Source: Conus ventricosus (taxonomy: Eukaryota; Mollusca; Gastropoda; Neogastropoda; Conidae). Taken from it: 64,000 nt of DNA. The stretch lies in assembly GCA_018398815.1 (NCBI GenBank), contig CM031611.1:84888824-84952823 (forward strand), written 5' to 3'. Numbering within the stretch: the first letter of the stretch is position 1; each line of letters opens with the position of its first letter. The position numbers were made by a program, and so were the translations under genes. Under the pieces are notes generated by a model. The model had not been told where the DNA came from and did no database searches. It worked only from the letters and a program-made list of their open reading frames with translations. Shown here piece after piece: positions 31,452 to 44,399 of the stretch.

Positions 31452-32129
31452 GGTTGAGGGTGTGCATGCGTGGGTGGGGGTGGGGTGGGGTGGGGGTGTG
31501 CATGCGTGGGGTGGGGGTGGGGGGGTGGGGGTGTGCATGCGTGGGGTGGGGGTGGGGTGGGGGTGTGCATGTGTGGGGTAGGACAAAACACACAAACACC
31601 AACAAACAAACAAGAAGGGGAACTACTAGGGCCACTTCTTGCTTTGTGACTAAACAGGTTGTGTCCCGTTCGCAACCTCAATCAACTAGGTCAAGTGATC
31701 ATATGTGATCACTTGGCCTAGTTTGCCGCTGAGCTTTGCAGGTGCTGCCGCGCTAACGTCATTGGTGGCAGACTGAGCAAAATCCTTTCAACCACTTATA
31801 GAAATCTCGCTATTCAGAACTGCAAGCAAAAGAAATCGATCGCTATTCATAACTGCACCCTCTATTGAGAGGGGCCAGCATTTCAATTTCAATAGGCTTT
31901 TTGAAAGTCATTGAATTGCCTGCGCGGCAAGCGGGGAGGTATGGTTTCACTTCAGCGCACTCGTGTGTGTGTGTGTGTGTGTGTGTTTGTTTGTAGGGTC
32001 GTTATTTTTTGGTTATTGAAGTCATGCTTAGTAGAGAACTATAATATGCCGCTTTTGGATTCGCCCGCCCGAGACCGGCCAAGGCCGGTTGAGAGCGGGT
32101 GAGACAGAAGCGGCATATTATAGTTCTCT
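31452..32129 (-). repeat. Right terminal inverted repeat of Maverick B
   Basis: Inverted copy of 16,670-17,370. Contains the G-rich array (31,455-31,585) with GCATGC, the TCATATGTGATCACTTGG palindromic stretch, a GT repeat (31,965-31,987), and the 97-bp terminal palindrome at 32,033-32,129. Confidence 0.92.
32033..32129. repeat. Terminal 97-bp palindrome, right end of Maverick B
   Basis: The 20-mer AGAGAACTATAATATGCCGC starts at 32,033 and its complement ends the element at 32,129, with a GC-rich self-complementary core (CCGGCCAAGGCCGG). Mirror image of 16,670-16,766. Confidence 0.85.
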
Positions 32130-32134
32130 TGCTT
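32130..32134. repeat. Right target-site duplication of Maverick B (TGCTT)
   Basis: Second copy of TGCTT, followed directly by Penelope-like coding sequence in the frame left at 16,669. Confidence 0.85.
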
Positions 32135-32397
32135 CAAACAAAAAGAAAACCAACGTCAAAAACGAGGGTGACAAACGGAAAACTTGCAATTGCACAATCA
32201 AAGAGCAATGCCCTCTGAACAACCAATGTCTCTCTGATAACATCGTATACCAAGCCACTGTGACAATGAAAAGAGGCAAAGAGACATACATAGGGATCAC
32301 AGAAAAAAATTCAAAGCAAGGTACGCCAATCACAAGCAATCTTTCAAGTATGAAAAATACAAACACCAAGCAGAATTAAGTAAACATATATGGGATC
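32135..32397 (+). pseudogene. Penelope-like polyprotein, GIY-YIG piece after Maverick B
   Basis: Reads CNCTIKEQCPLNNQCLSDN, then VYQATVTM and ETYIGITE, the cysteine motif and GIY-YIG start of Penelope-like endonucleases. One indel near 32,310 spoils the frame. It is cut at TTAA (32,398-32,401) by the next insertion. Confidence 0.85.
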
Positions 32398-33463
32398 TTA
32401 ACCCGTTCAGTGCCTCACTATAGTACAAACAAAGGTGTTCCCAGGTGCCAGGGAGATCTCATGATTTGGGGGTCATAATTAACAAAACATTCTAGCTCAG
32501 AAACTACAAAAGATAGAAAAATGAAATCTATATCATTTTTGAAGGAAATTGAATGAAGATTTTGAATCTGGGCTTCTTTTGTTTTAATTGTGATAATAAA
32601 AAAGTATTTAGGCTTTTAGATTTGGATAGATTTTTTTGCACGATCAAAAACATATGTATTTACCACATCCAAACAAGAACACACAGCAAAAAAATTGAAA
32701 ATTAAGTTTGTATTGTCACACTACACCTGTAAATGAAAGTAAAAAAGTTTGGAAGTCTATCAAGACACTCACACTCGATGCAGACTGACCAGTCCACGAC
32801 CACGCCCCCCCCCCCCCTCTCCCCACCACACCCCCTTGCTCGACTTCAAACCCTCCCTTTCACCACTCATCTTCCTACCTTTCCGTCTGCACCGTGTGTC
32901 ACGGCCGCGAGCAGGCCACGCTCGCCTCTCGCGCTGGACACCAGCACGCAGTGCACAGTACACACTAGGCTGGCTCGTTCGACGCTGTCAGCTGAACACA
33001 CTGAGGTCACAGAGCCCTACTCAATAACTGACGAATATGGTCGGCAATTCCACCACTATCATCATCTCACCTTCATGCTCGAGTGAGTCGTTGAATAAAA
33101 GATTATTGTCTTTGTCAAAAATCATCAGCAGAGCCTGCTCAGCTGTGTAAATACGTTGATTTGGTCGCTTGGCTTGTCGAAGTTTGTGCCGCCATCTTTG
33201 CAAGCGAGACGAAGTGCTGGCTGGTCAGCCAGTCAGTGATGAGAATAAATGGGCTTTCCCCTCACGTGTGGTCATTTACATATTATTTTAAGACTACAGA
33301 CATATAAGGCTTTCTACGCAAACTCTATTTGAGTCCGTTGATAGAAATAGTAACGAATGAAAATTCAAGAAAAATGCATGACGTCAGGGGAACGACCATA
33401 GGCACTGGGAAAGCACTTTTAATTCCGCGTCAGCTGACCGACTAAAGGCACGCAACTGGTTAA
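32398..33463. mobile_element. piggyBac-like non-autonomous element flanked by TTAA
   Basis: TTAA at 32,398-32,401 and again at 33,460-33,463. Inside, the ends CCCGTTCAGTGCCT and (complement) CCAGTTGCGTGCCT form an imperfect 14-bp inverted repeat. The insert interrupts the Penelope-like frame precisely, which resumes after the second TTAA. About 1.06 kb; no transposase frame is visible. Includes C-rich and AT-rich stretches and a CA/CT-rich core. TTAA targeting and CCC ends are typical of piggyBac. Confidence 0.8.
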
Positions 33464-33905
33464 GAAAACAAGTACAGATTTTAACATCACATGGAAAATA
33501 ATCAGAAAAGCAGCAGCATACAATAATAGCACAAAGAGATGTAATTTGTGCACAACAGAAAAGTGGATGATTCTATGCAAACCTAGTATGGCTACATTGA
33601 TCACAAGAGTTGAAATCGTAGACAGTTGCAGGCACAAAAGGAAATTTTTATCAACAAGTATAAAATAGCAACCCTGATAGGACCCCTCATACAATAATAA
33701 AGAAAGAAAGCCTTACAACCTTAACAGGGCCCCCCTTGCACAACACGTGCAACACAACCCAACTGGACTACAGTTCACAATCCAAAACGCATATATACGA
33801 TTGAGGTCAGTAGCAGGGGATTGGCACGGGATCTGAAGAGAGGAAAGACCTCGAAACAAATTTGTAGTCCCGGTTTTAAGATTTGCTTTTAATCATTATA
33901 TATAT
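33464..33905 (+). pseudogene. Penelope-like polyprotein C-terminus and 3' tail
   Basis: FNITWKIIRKAAAYNN, KRCNLCTTEKW and SCRHKRKFLS are the typical end of Penelope-like GIY-YIG proteins, with the stop at about 33,690. The tail ACCTCGAAACAAATTTGTAG..TTTTAATC and an AT microsatellite follow, as in the third fragment at 45,440-45,540. Confidence 0.85.
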
Positions 33906-33909
33906 ATAT

Positions 33910-34449
33910 TGTCACGACCGACCCCTGGAGGTCTGCCCTGACAGGATCGGTCTAGGTGGGAGTGAAGGGAGTGACTGACCTCACACGCTCCGCAAGAGAC
34001 CACACAATAAAGATTACGATACAACACCCCATTTATTCACACCAGCAAAATAAACATTCCAACACACGCACCATGCACGATCACAATAAAGCACTCCAAC
34101 GCACACAACATGCACAATCACGATCAAGCACTCCAAAGCACACAACATGCACAATCACGATCAAGCACTCCAACGCACACAACATGCACGATTATAAATA
34201 AATATTTCGCCATACGACGTACACGATCACAATTACAGCATTCCAGCACATATGACATATACACAATTATAAAGGAATATTCCCAGTATCAATCCTTCCT
34301 CACACCATGGAGTGCGTCCACATCCCTGCCCCTGTCAAGTCCGCAGGGAGCACCCTGTCGCACTAGGTGCTCCGAGCCGGGCTGGTTCTCGCAGGGAGTC
34401 GCCCAAAGCCGACACCCTCGACTCCCAAGCGGGCAGTGAAGAGCGTGCC

Positions 34450-34520
<71 letters not shown>

Positions 34521-36149
34521 ACGTAGCTTTTTACTGGAGGCCCGGGAAAGGGGGGCCCGGGCCCGGCCATTCAAGACGGCGGCTTTTTTCTAAAAAGTCC
34601 AGGGCCCCCAAAAAACCCCCCCAAGGGCGTGGCCTCGACCAGCGCTGGCACCCATCCCTCCGTGGTCCCCGCCAAACGGGGCCTCGACCAGCACGTGGCC
34701 CCATCCAGTTCGTGCTCCAGGTGAACCCCCCCCGGGAGGGGGAGGACACGGGGAAAGAGAGTGGGAGAGGAGGAAAAAAAAAAGGAAGGGGGAAAGGAAA
34801 AGGAGGAAGGAAAAAGGGGGGACGGAAAACCCCTGCCGTCAGTCCGTCTAACCTTGCGGGCAAGTCTTAACACCCATTCGCATGAGGGCAGGGGAAGGGG
34901 TTTTAAAAAGGGCACACATAAACCCATTAAAATCAAGTTTTCTCCCACGATGCAGGAAAAAGACGGCATTAAATCAAACAGGTTATAAAACAAATATAAA
35001 TTATCTTCCCCCTTCTCCACCCCAAGGGTTTAACTTTTTTACTTCCTTAGGAAAAAATCAACACAGCAAACCTCGCTTAATAACTGCCACCACTTTTGCA
35101 AATAATAATTCAAGGGAAAAAACCTCACTTTTTAAAAACCCACATTTAAAAATAACACAAATCCCAACCACCATCCGAACGACAAATCATGCTACGCACC
35201 CCGGTAAACAAAAACCCGTTCCCTTTGCCCACAACCAAACAGACGGGGGCCAAAGGGATAAAACCCGGGCCAAAATGTACAGGGGGGGCCGACCCAAAGA
35301 CCAACCCAAGTTCCAACCCTAATCCCCGGGGTTTCCCCCCTTTCCCCCAAAAACCCTACCGCACCCAGATACATAAACAGGAAAAAAGAATGGGGGGAAA
35401 AAATTTAGAATGGCCATTTTAAAGATGGAATTAACCAGAAAAAAGGGTCCCACAAAATATTTCCTTACAATTTCGAAAAAAAAAGAAAATTGCGCAAAAG
35501 CGAAGACCCAACCCGGCTAAAAAAAACAACAAATCAAAACAAACAACCACGAAACTGATCTTACCAGCAAACCCGTGGGTGCCCCCCGAAGAGGGGGTAA
35601 AAGGGACTCTCTCTCCCCCTCTGTCCATCGAGAGGACAGAGGCGAAGATGCGGAAAAGAAAAATAGGTCCCCTCCTCCCGGCCGACTGCAGGAATTAAAA
35701 GTACGACGGTACCTGGGACGATAAGGTAAAAACCGGGGACTGGCGGGCGCCCCCAAGCCATCTTCCGCCGAGTAAAGCTAACCTCCCCAGCAAGGCGGAA
35801 AACATGCCATGCTCTTCACAAGGGGAGCAATTTAAAAACTAAAAGAAACGAAGCAGGGTCCCGACGGGGGAAAAAAAGACAGGCGAGGGGCCCCGTTTAG
35901 ACAAAATTTTCAGAGAAAGGTCCCGGCCCCCCGGAACTTGCGGGATGAATAAAAGGGGGCGGTGGAATTAGAGAGAGAAGAGAGAAAGAAAAAACCGAAG
36001 TAAAGCTAACCACACCAAGGTGCAACTCACCACAAGCCCCCAAAGGGGCGGATACACACAACAGCAACGACAATAAAAAAAAAAATAAGTAATTCCGCCA
36101 CCCGGGGGTGGGTCGAACGTGGTGGGCCTTTCGTGAAAAACTCGTGAAA
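33910..36149 (-). repeat. LTR (3' LTR with respect to the minus-strand genes)
   Basis: Plus-strand start TGTCACGACCGACCCCTGG; shares AAAGATTACGATACAACACC, CATTTATTCACACC, the GCACTCCAACGCACACAACA minisatellite, a G-run (34,452-34,519) and TAAGTAATTCCGCCACCC near its end with the other LTR. The long G-run is probably a sequencing artefact. Confidence 0.8.
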
Positions 36150-36162
36150 AACCCCCCCCTTC
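36149..36162 (-). promoter_or_regulatory. Polypurine tract of the gypsy element
   Basis: On the minus strand AGAAGGGGGGGG lies directly before the LTR, the expected position of the plus-strand primer. Confidence 0.55.
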
Positions 36163-36499
36163 TAAAAGCACGGGGTTTCCTGAGTTCATTCCCCTTTGAA
36201 CCCGTCGCATGTGCAACTTCACAAAAAGGGGACCGCCCCCAAAACTCCTGTGATCAAACAAAGTACAAAAAATTCCCAATACAAACTTTCCACGATAAAA
36301 TCACGGGGGGAAAACATAATACAAACATTTTATCAAACAACAAAGGGCAAACCTTCCAAAACCTAAAAGGTAAAAAACCAAAACCATTGGGATTCCCTAC
36401 CTTAACCTCACTAAAAGTGACAACGTCACTAAACACCTGATAGGGGCCCAAAAAAGGGGATAAAACCCCGGGGTTGAGGGGAGTTTTCCCTCTGACTTT

Positions 36500-37000
36500 T
36501 TTCCAATACTAACTAGGGGACTCGGCTAAGATATAAGAAATCCGTTTACGGGAACCCCCTTGATATGACAAAAGGGTAAAACGATAAACTCCTGCGCTCC
36601 CCCCCCCCAAACCCCATGAGTCGACGACTACTGGCCGGATCCGGTCCGGTACGGGAAAGGGAGATGATCGTTTCCCAGGCCAAACCACGGCCGTAACCGG
36701 GTTAAGGGGTAAAATTTCCGGATGCCCCACACGACTGCAAAAAACACTTTTGGGTTAAAATCGTGGGTACCTAGTCTGGGGCGTCAGGAGTTTTTGCCGC
36801 AAAAAGCAAGCGTTGGAGTCCCTTCCCCTTTGGATCTTGAACCAACAAAACCCCCCCCCCCCAATTCCCCACTGCGGAACATCAGCCCCGCAGGACAAAA
36901 GGGAGACTAGGATGGGGGAGAGCCAGGACGGGCGAGTAGTGAGGGCCGTTTTCAAGGCGAAAAACCTGTTGGCAACTCTCCCCCCCCAAAATTCCAAAAA
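36500..37000 (-). pseudogene. Gypsy RNase H region
   Basis: After reverse transcriptase, the minus strand reads LKTALTTRPSWLS, then an ADVPQWGIGGGGF stretch corresponding to the DASxxGxGAVL start of RNase H, then ACFLRQKLLT and, near 36,560, YRFTLLSYQGGSRKR. Frames change often. Confidence 0.65.
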
Positions 37001-37930
37001 ACTTCTGGTTTTTTTCCCTTTGGTCAGGTCAGTGGGGGGCAAGGCAACCTTTGCAAAGTCATGGGAACTTGCGGTAGTACCCCCGAAAGGCCAAAGGGAA
37101 TTTGACCGAAATTTTTCCCTTTTGGTCCAGGGGGTTTTGGCACTTGAAAACTTTGGTCCCCTTGTCCTCCTGGAGAAAATCAAACCCCGCCGAAAATGAT
37201 GCCCCAGAAAAAATCTCGTCCGCCAAGCTGATTTTTGGGGAAGGCCGAGCCGCCCACTGAACCTCCCGCAAACAAAGGGAACAACGAGGGGAGGAGCGAA
37301 ACGGGCAGCTCCAACCACTGGCGAGTACGGGGTCGCCCCCATGAAATTGTTCAAATTTTGGCGTTCGAGGGGGAAAGGCAACTGCCCGCATGACGCGACT
37401 GAAAATTGCTCCAGCATTTTTTGGGGCCAAATAAAATCACTTCCACGGAACTGCCCTTTCGGGGCCGTCGTAAATGCCTTTTTTGGGTTTTGGTCCTCTC
37501 TGCGCAGGGAAATTCTGCCAACCCTTTTTCGCAAAGATCGAATTTGGGAGAAATATTTGGGCCCCGGACTCGGGCTGGGGCGAAAGTTTTTTCGACATCC
37601 GGCATGGGTTCAGCTTCGAACCGGAGAACCTTATTAAAGTCAAAACGAAAATCGACGCAGAACCTCTTTTTGGGCCACCTCTTCTTTACCAGAAGGTGGG
37701 GGATGATAGGGAAACCGCACTTCAATGCCCCCCAACCCAAGGGGGCCCCTGCCCTCCGCGGATGAAAGACGCCTTAAAGGTGAGGCAAGGGTACGGGTTG
37801 CCCCAAACCCGGGGGTCTCGGGGGGCAATGCCAGGAAACATTCGCCCAGTACTGGGGGGGGGGGCCGATCTTAAGCACGTCCTGGAACCCCGGCACAACC
37901 GGCATTTGGGTCAGCCCTGACTGGGGAAGA
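37000..37930 (-). pseudogene. Gypsy reverse transcriptase
   Basis: Minus-strand landmarks in order: NPYPCLTFK, RFCVDFR..NKVLRFEAEPM, EKTFAPA, FDLCEKGLAEFP, KTAFTTA-like, then TKGKKTRSFLEFWGG at the connection domain. These match the Ty3/gypsy reverse transcriptase order. The catalytic YxDD block falls in garbled sequence near 37,330 (readable as FMGATPY-like). Confidence 0.75.
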
Positions 37931-39450
37931 GGTTAGCCCCAAGCAAACATCCTGCCACGACCTTCCCCAAGGGGGGGAACGGGGGGGTTTCCCCGACCCA
38001 AACCCGACCGGCGTGCTCACGCCACTCTCCACAACGACGGGGGTAAACCGGCCTGCCCCTGATTCGTCGTACGTACCCTTTCAAGGGGTTTGGGCATGAT
38101 AAAAAAGGGCGTTTTTTTCCCCCTTCGCACGCAATCCTATAGCCCCCCATCACCCACCCGACGCAGACAAAAAAGGGGCCCTGCCAAGCAAGTGCACCTT
38201 TTTTCTTTTGGGGAAGGAGAAGCAAAAACCCCTCATCACCCGGGCTCAAACCACGTTCAACACGGCGGGGGGTGGGTACAAAGCCTTGTATTTGGGTTTT
38301 TTGGCCGACTGCAAGTGTTTCTGGGGGAAAGCTGGCAAGTCCCCAAGCGATGCGGTTCGAAATTTCGACCAGGGAACGCCTTTTTTTCCAACCCCCGGGT
38401 TCCACATCGCCCATGGGCCCAAACATCTGCTTCGGGTTTCGGTGGGTCCCGTACTGTTCTCCAACGGGATTTTCAAAGGGGGAAAAACCGCATGTTTTCC
38501 GGGGAACCCTTTCCCTGTAGGCGAACAGTACAGCAGGAACAAAGCGATCCCCCCTCACGAGGGGGCTTCCCACAGAGGCGACGAAACACTGCTTCAACGC
38601 CCCCCAGGAAACCCCCGACAAGGCCTTTGGCCTGGGGGGCATGTTGGGGCGACTTTGGGCCTCCTTAAAAACATTAAGCAGAGTTTTTCACCTCCTTAAT
38701 GATTGGGACAAAACCCTGGGCCCCCTTTGGTTCCCGACATCTTCTTGGGCAGGGCCAGGGGCGCGCCCAAAATCTCCAAAAAGCCCAGCAACCGTAGGGC
38801 ATCGATAGTCCTAAGGGGGAGGGGCTCTGGATCCCGAGTCGCGTGGGCCCCCAAATACCAAGTTGTGCGGTGACCGGATCGGGGTGGCTTAAGGGGCCCC
38901 AACCAGGCGACCCCAACCCTTTGCGGAAGGGTTTTCCCCAAACCCAAGGGGCACGGGTTTCCCGGGGAACACGCCTCAAGCCCCCAGGCGTTGCCCCGGT
39001 GGCAGGAATCGCAACTCCCGGCGGGAACTGCCTAACCGGTGAGTTCATCCCGGGCCAGAAGAAATCCTGCCTAACTGCTCGGGGTTTCCGTTTGGAGCCC
39101 AAAATACCCTGCCGGGGGAACGGGGGCCCTGCCGGAGGACAGACCCCTCTCGGGTTTTTGGGAAAAACCACAAAGCTGTTTGGGCCACACGACTCCCCTG
39201 GTAAAAACCCAAAAAAAAGGACCCCTTTGGGGACTTGAACCCAAACCTTGGCTTTCCCGGGCAGACTGAGCAGGACGCCCACCATTTGGGCCGCAGGCGT
39301 TGGACATCCAACCCCGGGCCTGAAAAAGGAAAATTTCCTAGCAGGATGGGCCCCCCTTGCCAAAACCCTTAGAGACGGCAAAGAACGGGCCCAAATTCCT
39401 TTTCCCCTGCGTTTTAGTTTTGGCGGGGTGTGGGACTCCCACACACCCCT
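37930..39450 (-). pseudogene. Gypsy integrase, upstream of reverse transcriptase
   Basis: DFFWPGMNSPVRQF (about 39,050), QRVGVAWLGPLKPPRSGHR and PEPLPLRTIDA (about 38,900-38,830), then DRFVPAVLFAYRE (about 38,540), GFSPFEN, PGDEGFLLLLP, WQGPFFVC..GGYRIA (a GPY/F module, about 38,200) and LKGYVRR. This is a complete integrase layout on the minus strand ending near 37,930, directly before reverse transcriptase. Multiple frameshifts. Confidence 0.78.
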
Positions 39451-39999
39451 GTAGGGGCAGATCCGTAGACACGGACGGTGCGTCCGGCCACAAGGGTGAA
39501 TTTATTCCCATGAAAAGGGAAATTTAAAAGGGGCCCGCTCCCCCGGGCATGGCCCCATTTTTTCCCCCAAAAGAATAGGGGTGAGTTTGGGAAAATAATT
39601 TACAGAAGGACGGGGGGAGGTAAAACCAGCCTCCAACCCGCACACATCATAACTAGCGCCCCGCCGGGCCTCAGGGGAAACCAAATTCTTACCCCCAAAA
39701 AAATTGTTGAGGCCCCAAAACCCGGATGGTGCCCGACCAAGGATAACCAAAAACAAAAAGAAACACGGGGCACCTGAATCACCAAAGCGGGGAGGGAAAA
39801 CCCAAAGTTTTTAGCCGGGGCACAGGATGCGGGAAAGGACAGCCCCCTGACTCCCAGGGGTTTCTAGGACAATTTTTCCAAAGGGTCCCGGGAAACGACC
39901 AAAAAGAAAACACATCGGGCGCGGAAACCCCCGATAAACCCTGCCTCCCTTTTGGTTCCCCCATTTCAGTTTGTCGGCCCCTTTATTTGCTTTTAAATC

Positions 40000-42250
40000 C
40001 TGGAGGGCTTCCCCCCCCAGCTGGGCGACCCCTAAGCCCTGCGATTTCCAAACACCCAGCGGGGGAATCGCAGCCGCAAAAATCCTGGGGTGCTGTCTCG
40101 CCTACCCGGGATCCTCAACTCGGGGAAAACCAGTGTTGGGGACTGTTCAATGAGGATCAAATTCCCCCCAGCTCCAACTTAGTTTTCTGACCCATACCCA
40201 CGTCTTGCGCACCCAAAACCCCACCAAACGGCAAAAATTTCTCATCATATCGTCTTAAAAGGACCAAAACTCCCCCTTTGTAGGTCTCGGGGGTGGGGGA
40301 AAACGCTTACGAAAAAGCCAACGGCAGGCTTATGACGCACCTTCTTAGAGTGACACACACTCCCTTGCCGCACCAATAACCCGGGAAAAAAGTGCATACC
40401 CTTTTTGGCTCCCAAAAATTTGGGGAGGAACAAGAAACCTTGTCAAAATGCTCTAAAAAACATATAAAGGGTCCCACTAGGTCGGGAACTCGGGAAGCTT
40501 AATTTTGGGGCCTCAAACCCTATCACCTGCCGGGTGTTTAAACCCCCTTTTTTTAACAGAACGGGGGGCCGCGAAAGAATTTTTTTTCCATCTCCTCCCT
40601 ACCCAGAGCCTCCATCCGTCTATTTTTTTTCCCTACGGGGGCTTCCGGCCGGTCACCTCTTCCCTAACGCCGATCCTCCTGCGGGCCCCTCCCCCTACCG
40701 GGGGCCTCCTCCTACACCCCTCCCCCCTACCGGAGCAGTTTCTTCCTTACAAAGGGGCCCCTGGGGGCGGGCCTCCTCCCTACGCGGAGCAGCTTTTTCC
40801 CTTTCCGGGGGGCCCCCTTTCGGGCAGCCTCCTCCCTACCTGACATTTCCTTTCCTTACAAAGGGCCTCCTGTGGGGCACCTCTTCCTCGCAGAAATAGC
40901 CTCTTCCCATGCATAATCTCCGTCTGTCAGCCCTCCCCGGGCGCAGAGCCTCTTGCTAGGGGCCTCCTCTCACGCTTTTCCCTACGCAGAGTTTCCTCCT
41001 AGGGGCCCCTTTTCACAATAGGGTTTCCTGCCTACAACCCTTCCCAAACTAGGGCTTCCTGCCAGAAACCCCCTTCCCTACGGGGGGCCTCATCCCCCCG
41101 GGCCGCTGTCCCTAGAAACATCGGACGGAAGGTTGTCCGGGGGGTTCACCATTTCCCACACGGGGGGGATGATCCGTCTGACCCCGTCCCTTGGGGCTCA
41201 TTTTCCCCTTAAAAAAGGGCCTTCGGGGGCATGCCCCTTACGAGGGGAAGCCGGGAGAGGAAAAGGGTTTCGGTCTCGCGACTCAACAGAAGCCCACATT
41301 TTGCTTCGCTAACTCTGACCCCCCGGGGCGGAATTTCCACCCGGGGTCTGACGGGGAGCCCCCCCCAGCGAAAAAGGAAAGTAAAAGTACCCCCTGGACT
41401 ACCTGCCCCGCACGGGAATAGGTAAAAGGGTTACCGTGGGGGGCCCCGAAGTAGGTTTTAATAGGGGGACACGGGAACATTTTTGAAACCCTTTTTTTTT
41501 CGACGCCCCCCTCCCAAAACCCCACCAAAACCGGGCCCGCGCCATGACAAAAAATACCAAACGGGTTTTCCAAATCGGGGGAAAAACAATTCCACTAAAA
41601 AAAAAACACAAATTTTTTAAAGGGGCTTGAGATGGTTGGGGATTTTTGGTGTGCGTGTTTTGGGGACAAGTTCCGGCTGCTCCCCCCTTGGCAACCCCGG
41701 GGGCCTCACAGCACAAAGAAACATGCGGTGGGGCTCACCAAAAAAAAACAAAAAAACAAAAACTATGTCCGGCTTTCCCCCATCGGGGAACACCGCGCTC
41801 TACAGCACGACAACATGGGGGTGGGGGGGGCCGAAAAAAAAACAAAACAAAAACCACAACGGAAACCGGAGAGAAAAAAAAAAAAAACAGCGTCCGATAA
41901 AACCCCCGTACTCAACAAAACCCCGGGAAGAAAAAAAAAAAAAGAACGGGTAAATAAAAAACACGGAAAAGGAAGACTGAGGGGGCAGCAGAAGGGGAAA
42001 ACTTAAAGGCCGTAAACCCCGTAGGTACCCCCGAAAGGGGGTCCGGACCGGGCGACTTCCCCCCTTGGGCCACCTCACCCCCCGATCACCCGATGTTTCC
42101 CCCCAGGCCACAACAAGCCCCCCTTCACGCAGAGTTCCCCCCCACCAACCCCCCACGAACAAAAACGACAAACTGACTAAAATATACCAAACAGACAAAA
42201 CTAAACAGGTACTTTTGCGGGGGAAAAGAGAGAGAGACAGCCAGACCCCT
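40000..42250 (-). other. Gypsy 5' coding region, unresolved (gag/protease expected)
   Basis: This part should encode gag and protease. 40,590-41,150 is an imperfect repeat of CTCCTCCCTACGGGG-type units. No zinc knuckle or DTG/DSG protease motif could be read through the homopolymer noise. Confidence 0.5.
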
Positions 42251-42254
42251 TTAC

Positions 42255-42275
42255 ATCCCGGCGAGCCCCCCCACA
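42255..42275 (-). promoter_or_regulatory. Primer-binding site resembling proline tRNA
   Basis: The minus strand after the LTR reads GTGGGGGGGCTCGCCGGGAT, close to TGGGGGCTCGTCCGGGAT, the complement of tRNA-Pro 3' end used by several retroelements. It fixes the element's orientation as minus. Confidence 0.7.
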
Positions 42276-42277
42276 AT

Positions 42278-44239
<1,962 letters not shown>

Positions 44240-44399
44240 ATATATATTAAAATATATATAAGTTTAAAAAAACAAATTTAAATCTTAAAAAATATAAGAA
44301 TTTAAAATAATAAAAAATTAAAAAAAAGAGCAGTGGGAATGATTCCCGCCCCTAAACCCAACAGTATGTGCTTGAGTGGTTTTGGTTTTTAAAATTTTT

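Larger units (their letters stand above)
16670..32129. mobile_element. Maverick/Polinton copy B, complete at both ends (15.46 kb)
   Basis: Bounded by TIRs of about 0.7 kb starting AGAGAACTATAATATGCCGC, with a 5-bp target duplication. It encodes DNA polymerase B, packaging ATPase, a candidate capsid protein and at least eight further proteins in opposed clusters. Length, TIRs and gene content fit Polintons (self-synthesising, virus-like transposons). The TIR arms differ mainly in minisatellite copy number, pointing to fairly recent insertion. Coding frames are far better preserved than in copies A and C. The integrase/protease position is unreadable. Confidence 0.92.
16110..33905 (+). mobile_element. 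Penelope-like element 2, split by Maverick B and a piggyBac-like insert
   Basis: Three collinear coding pieces of one element: 16,289-16,669 (NHPPKNHKN..INKRLSN.. to the PN.KK.ID block), 32,135-32,397 (CNCTIKEQCPLNNQCL, TYIGITE), and 33,464-33,690 (FNITWKIIRKAAAYNN, CNLCTTEKW, SCRHKRKFL). A 3' tail of the type GAAACAAATTTGTAG..TTTTAATC plus an AT run ends it at about 33,905. Each gap is precisely another transposon. When one copy of each target duplication is ignored, the reading frame continues across both insertions, so the target was a fairly intact element when hit. Confidence 0.85.

Noticed and set aside
34289..34870. Gly-rich or Pro-rich frames over G-runs (also 42,592-43,303)
   Set aside because: Created by homopolymer G, probably a sequencing artefact.
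36755..37534. 259-codon minus-strand frame as one intact protein
   Set aside because: It is a chain of reverse transcriptase and RNase H pieces in mixed frames plus out-of-frame filler; only the motifs are meaningful.
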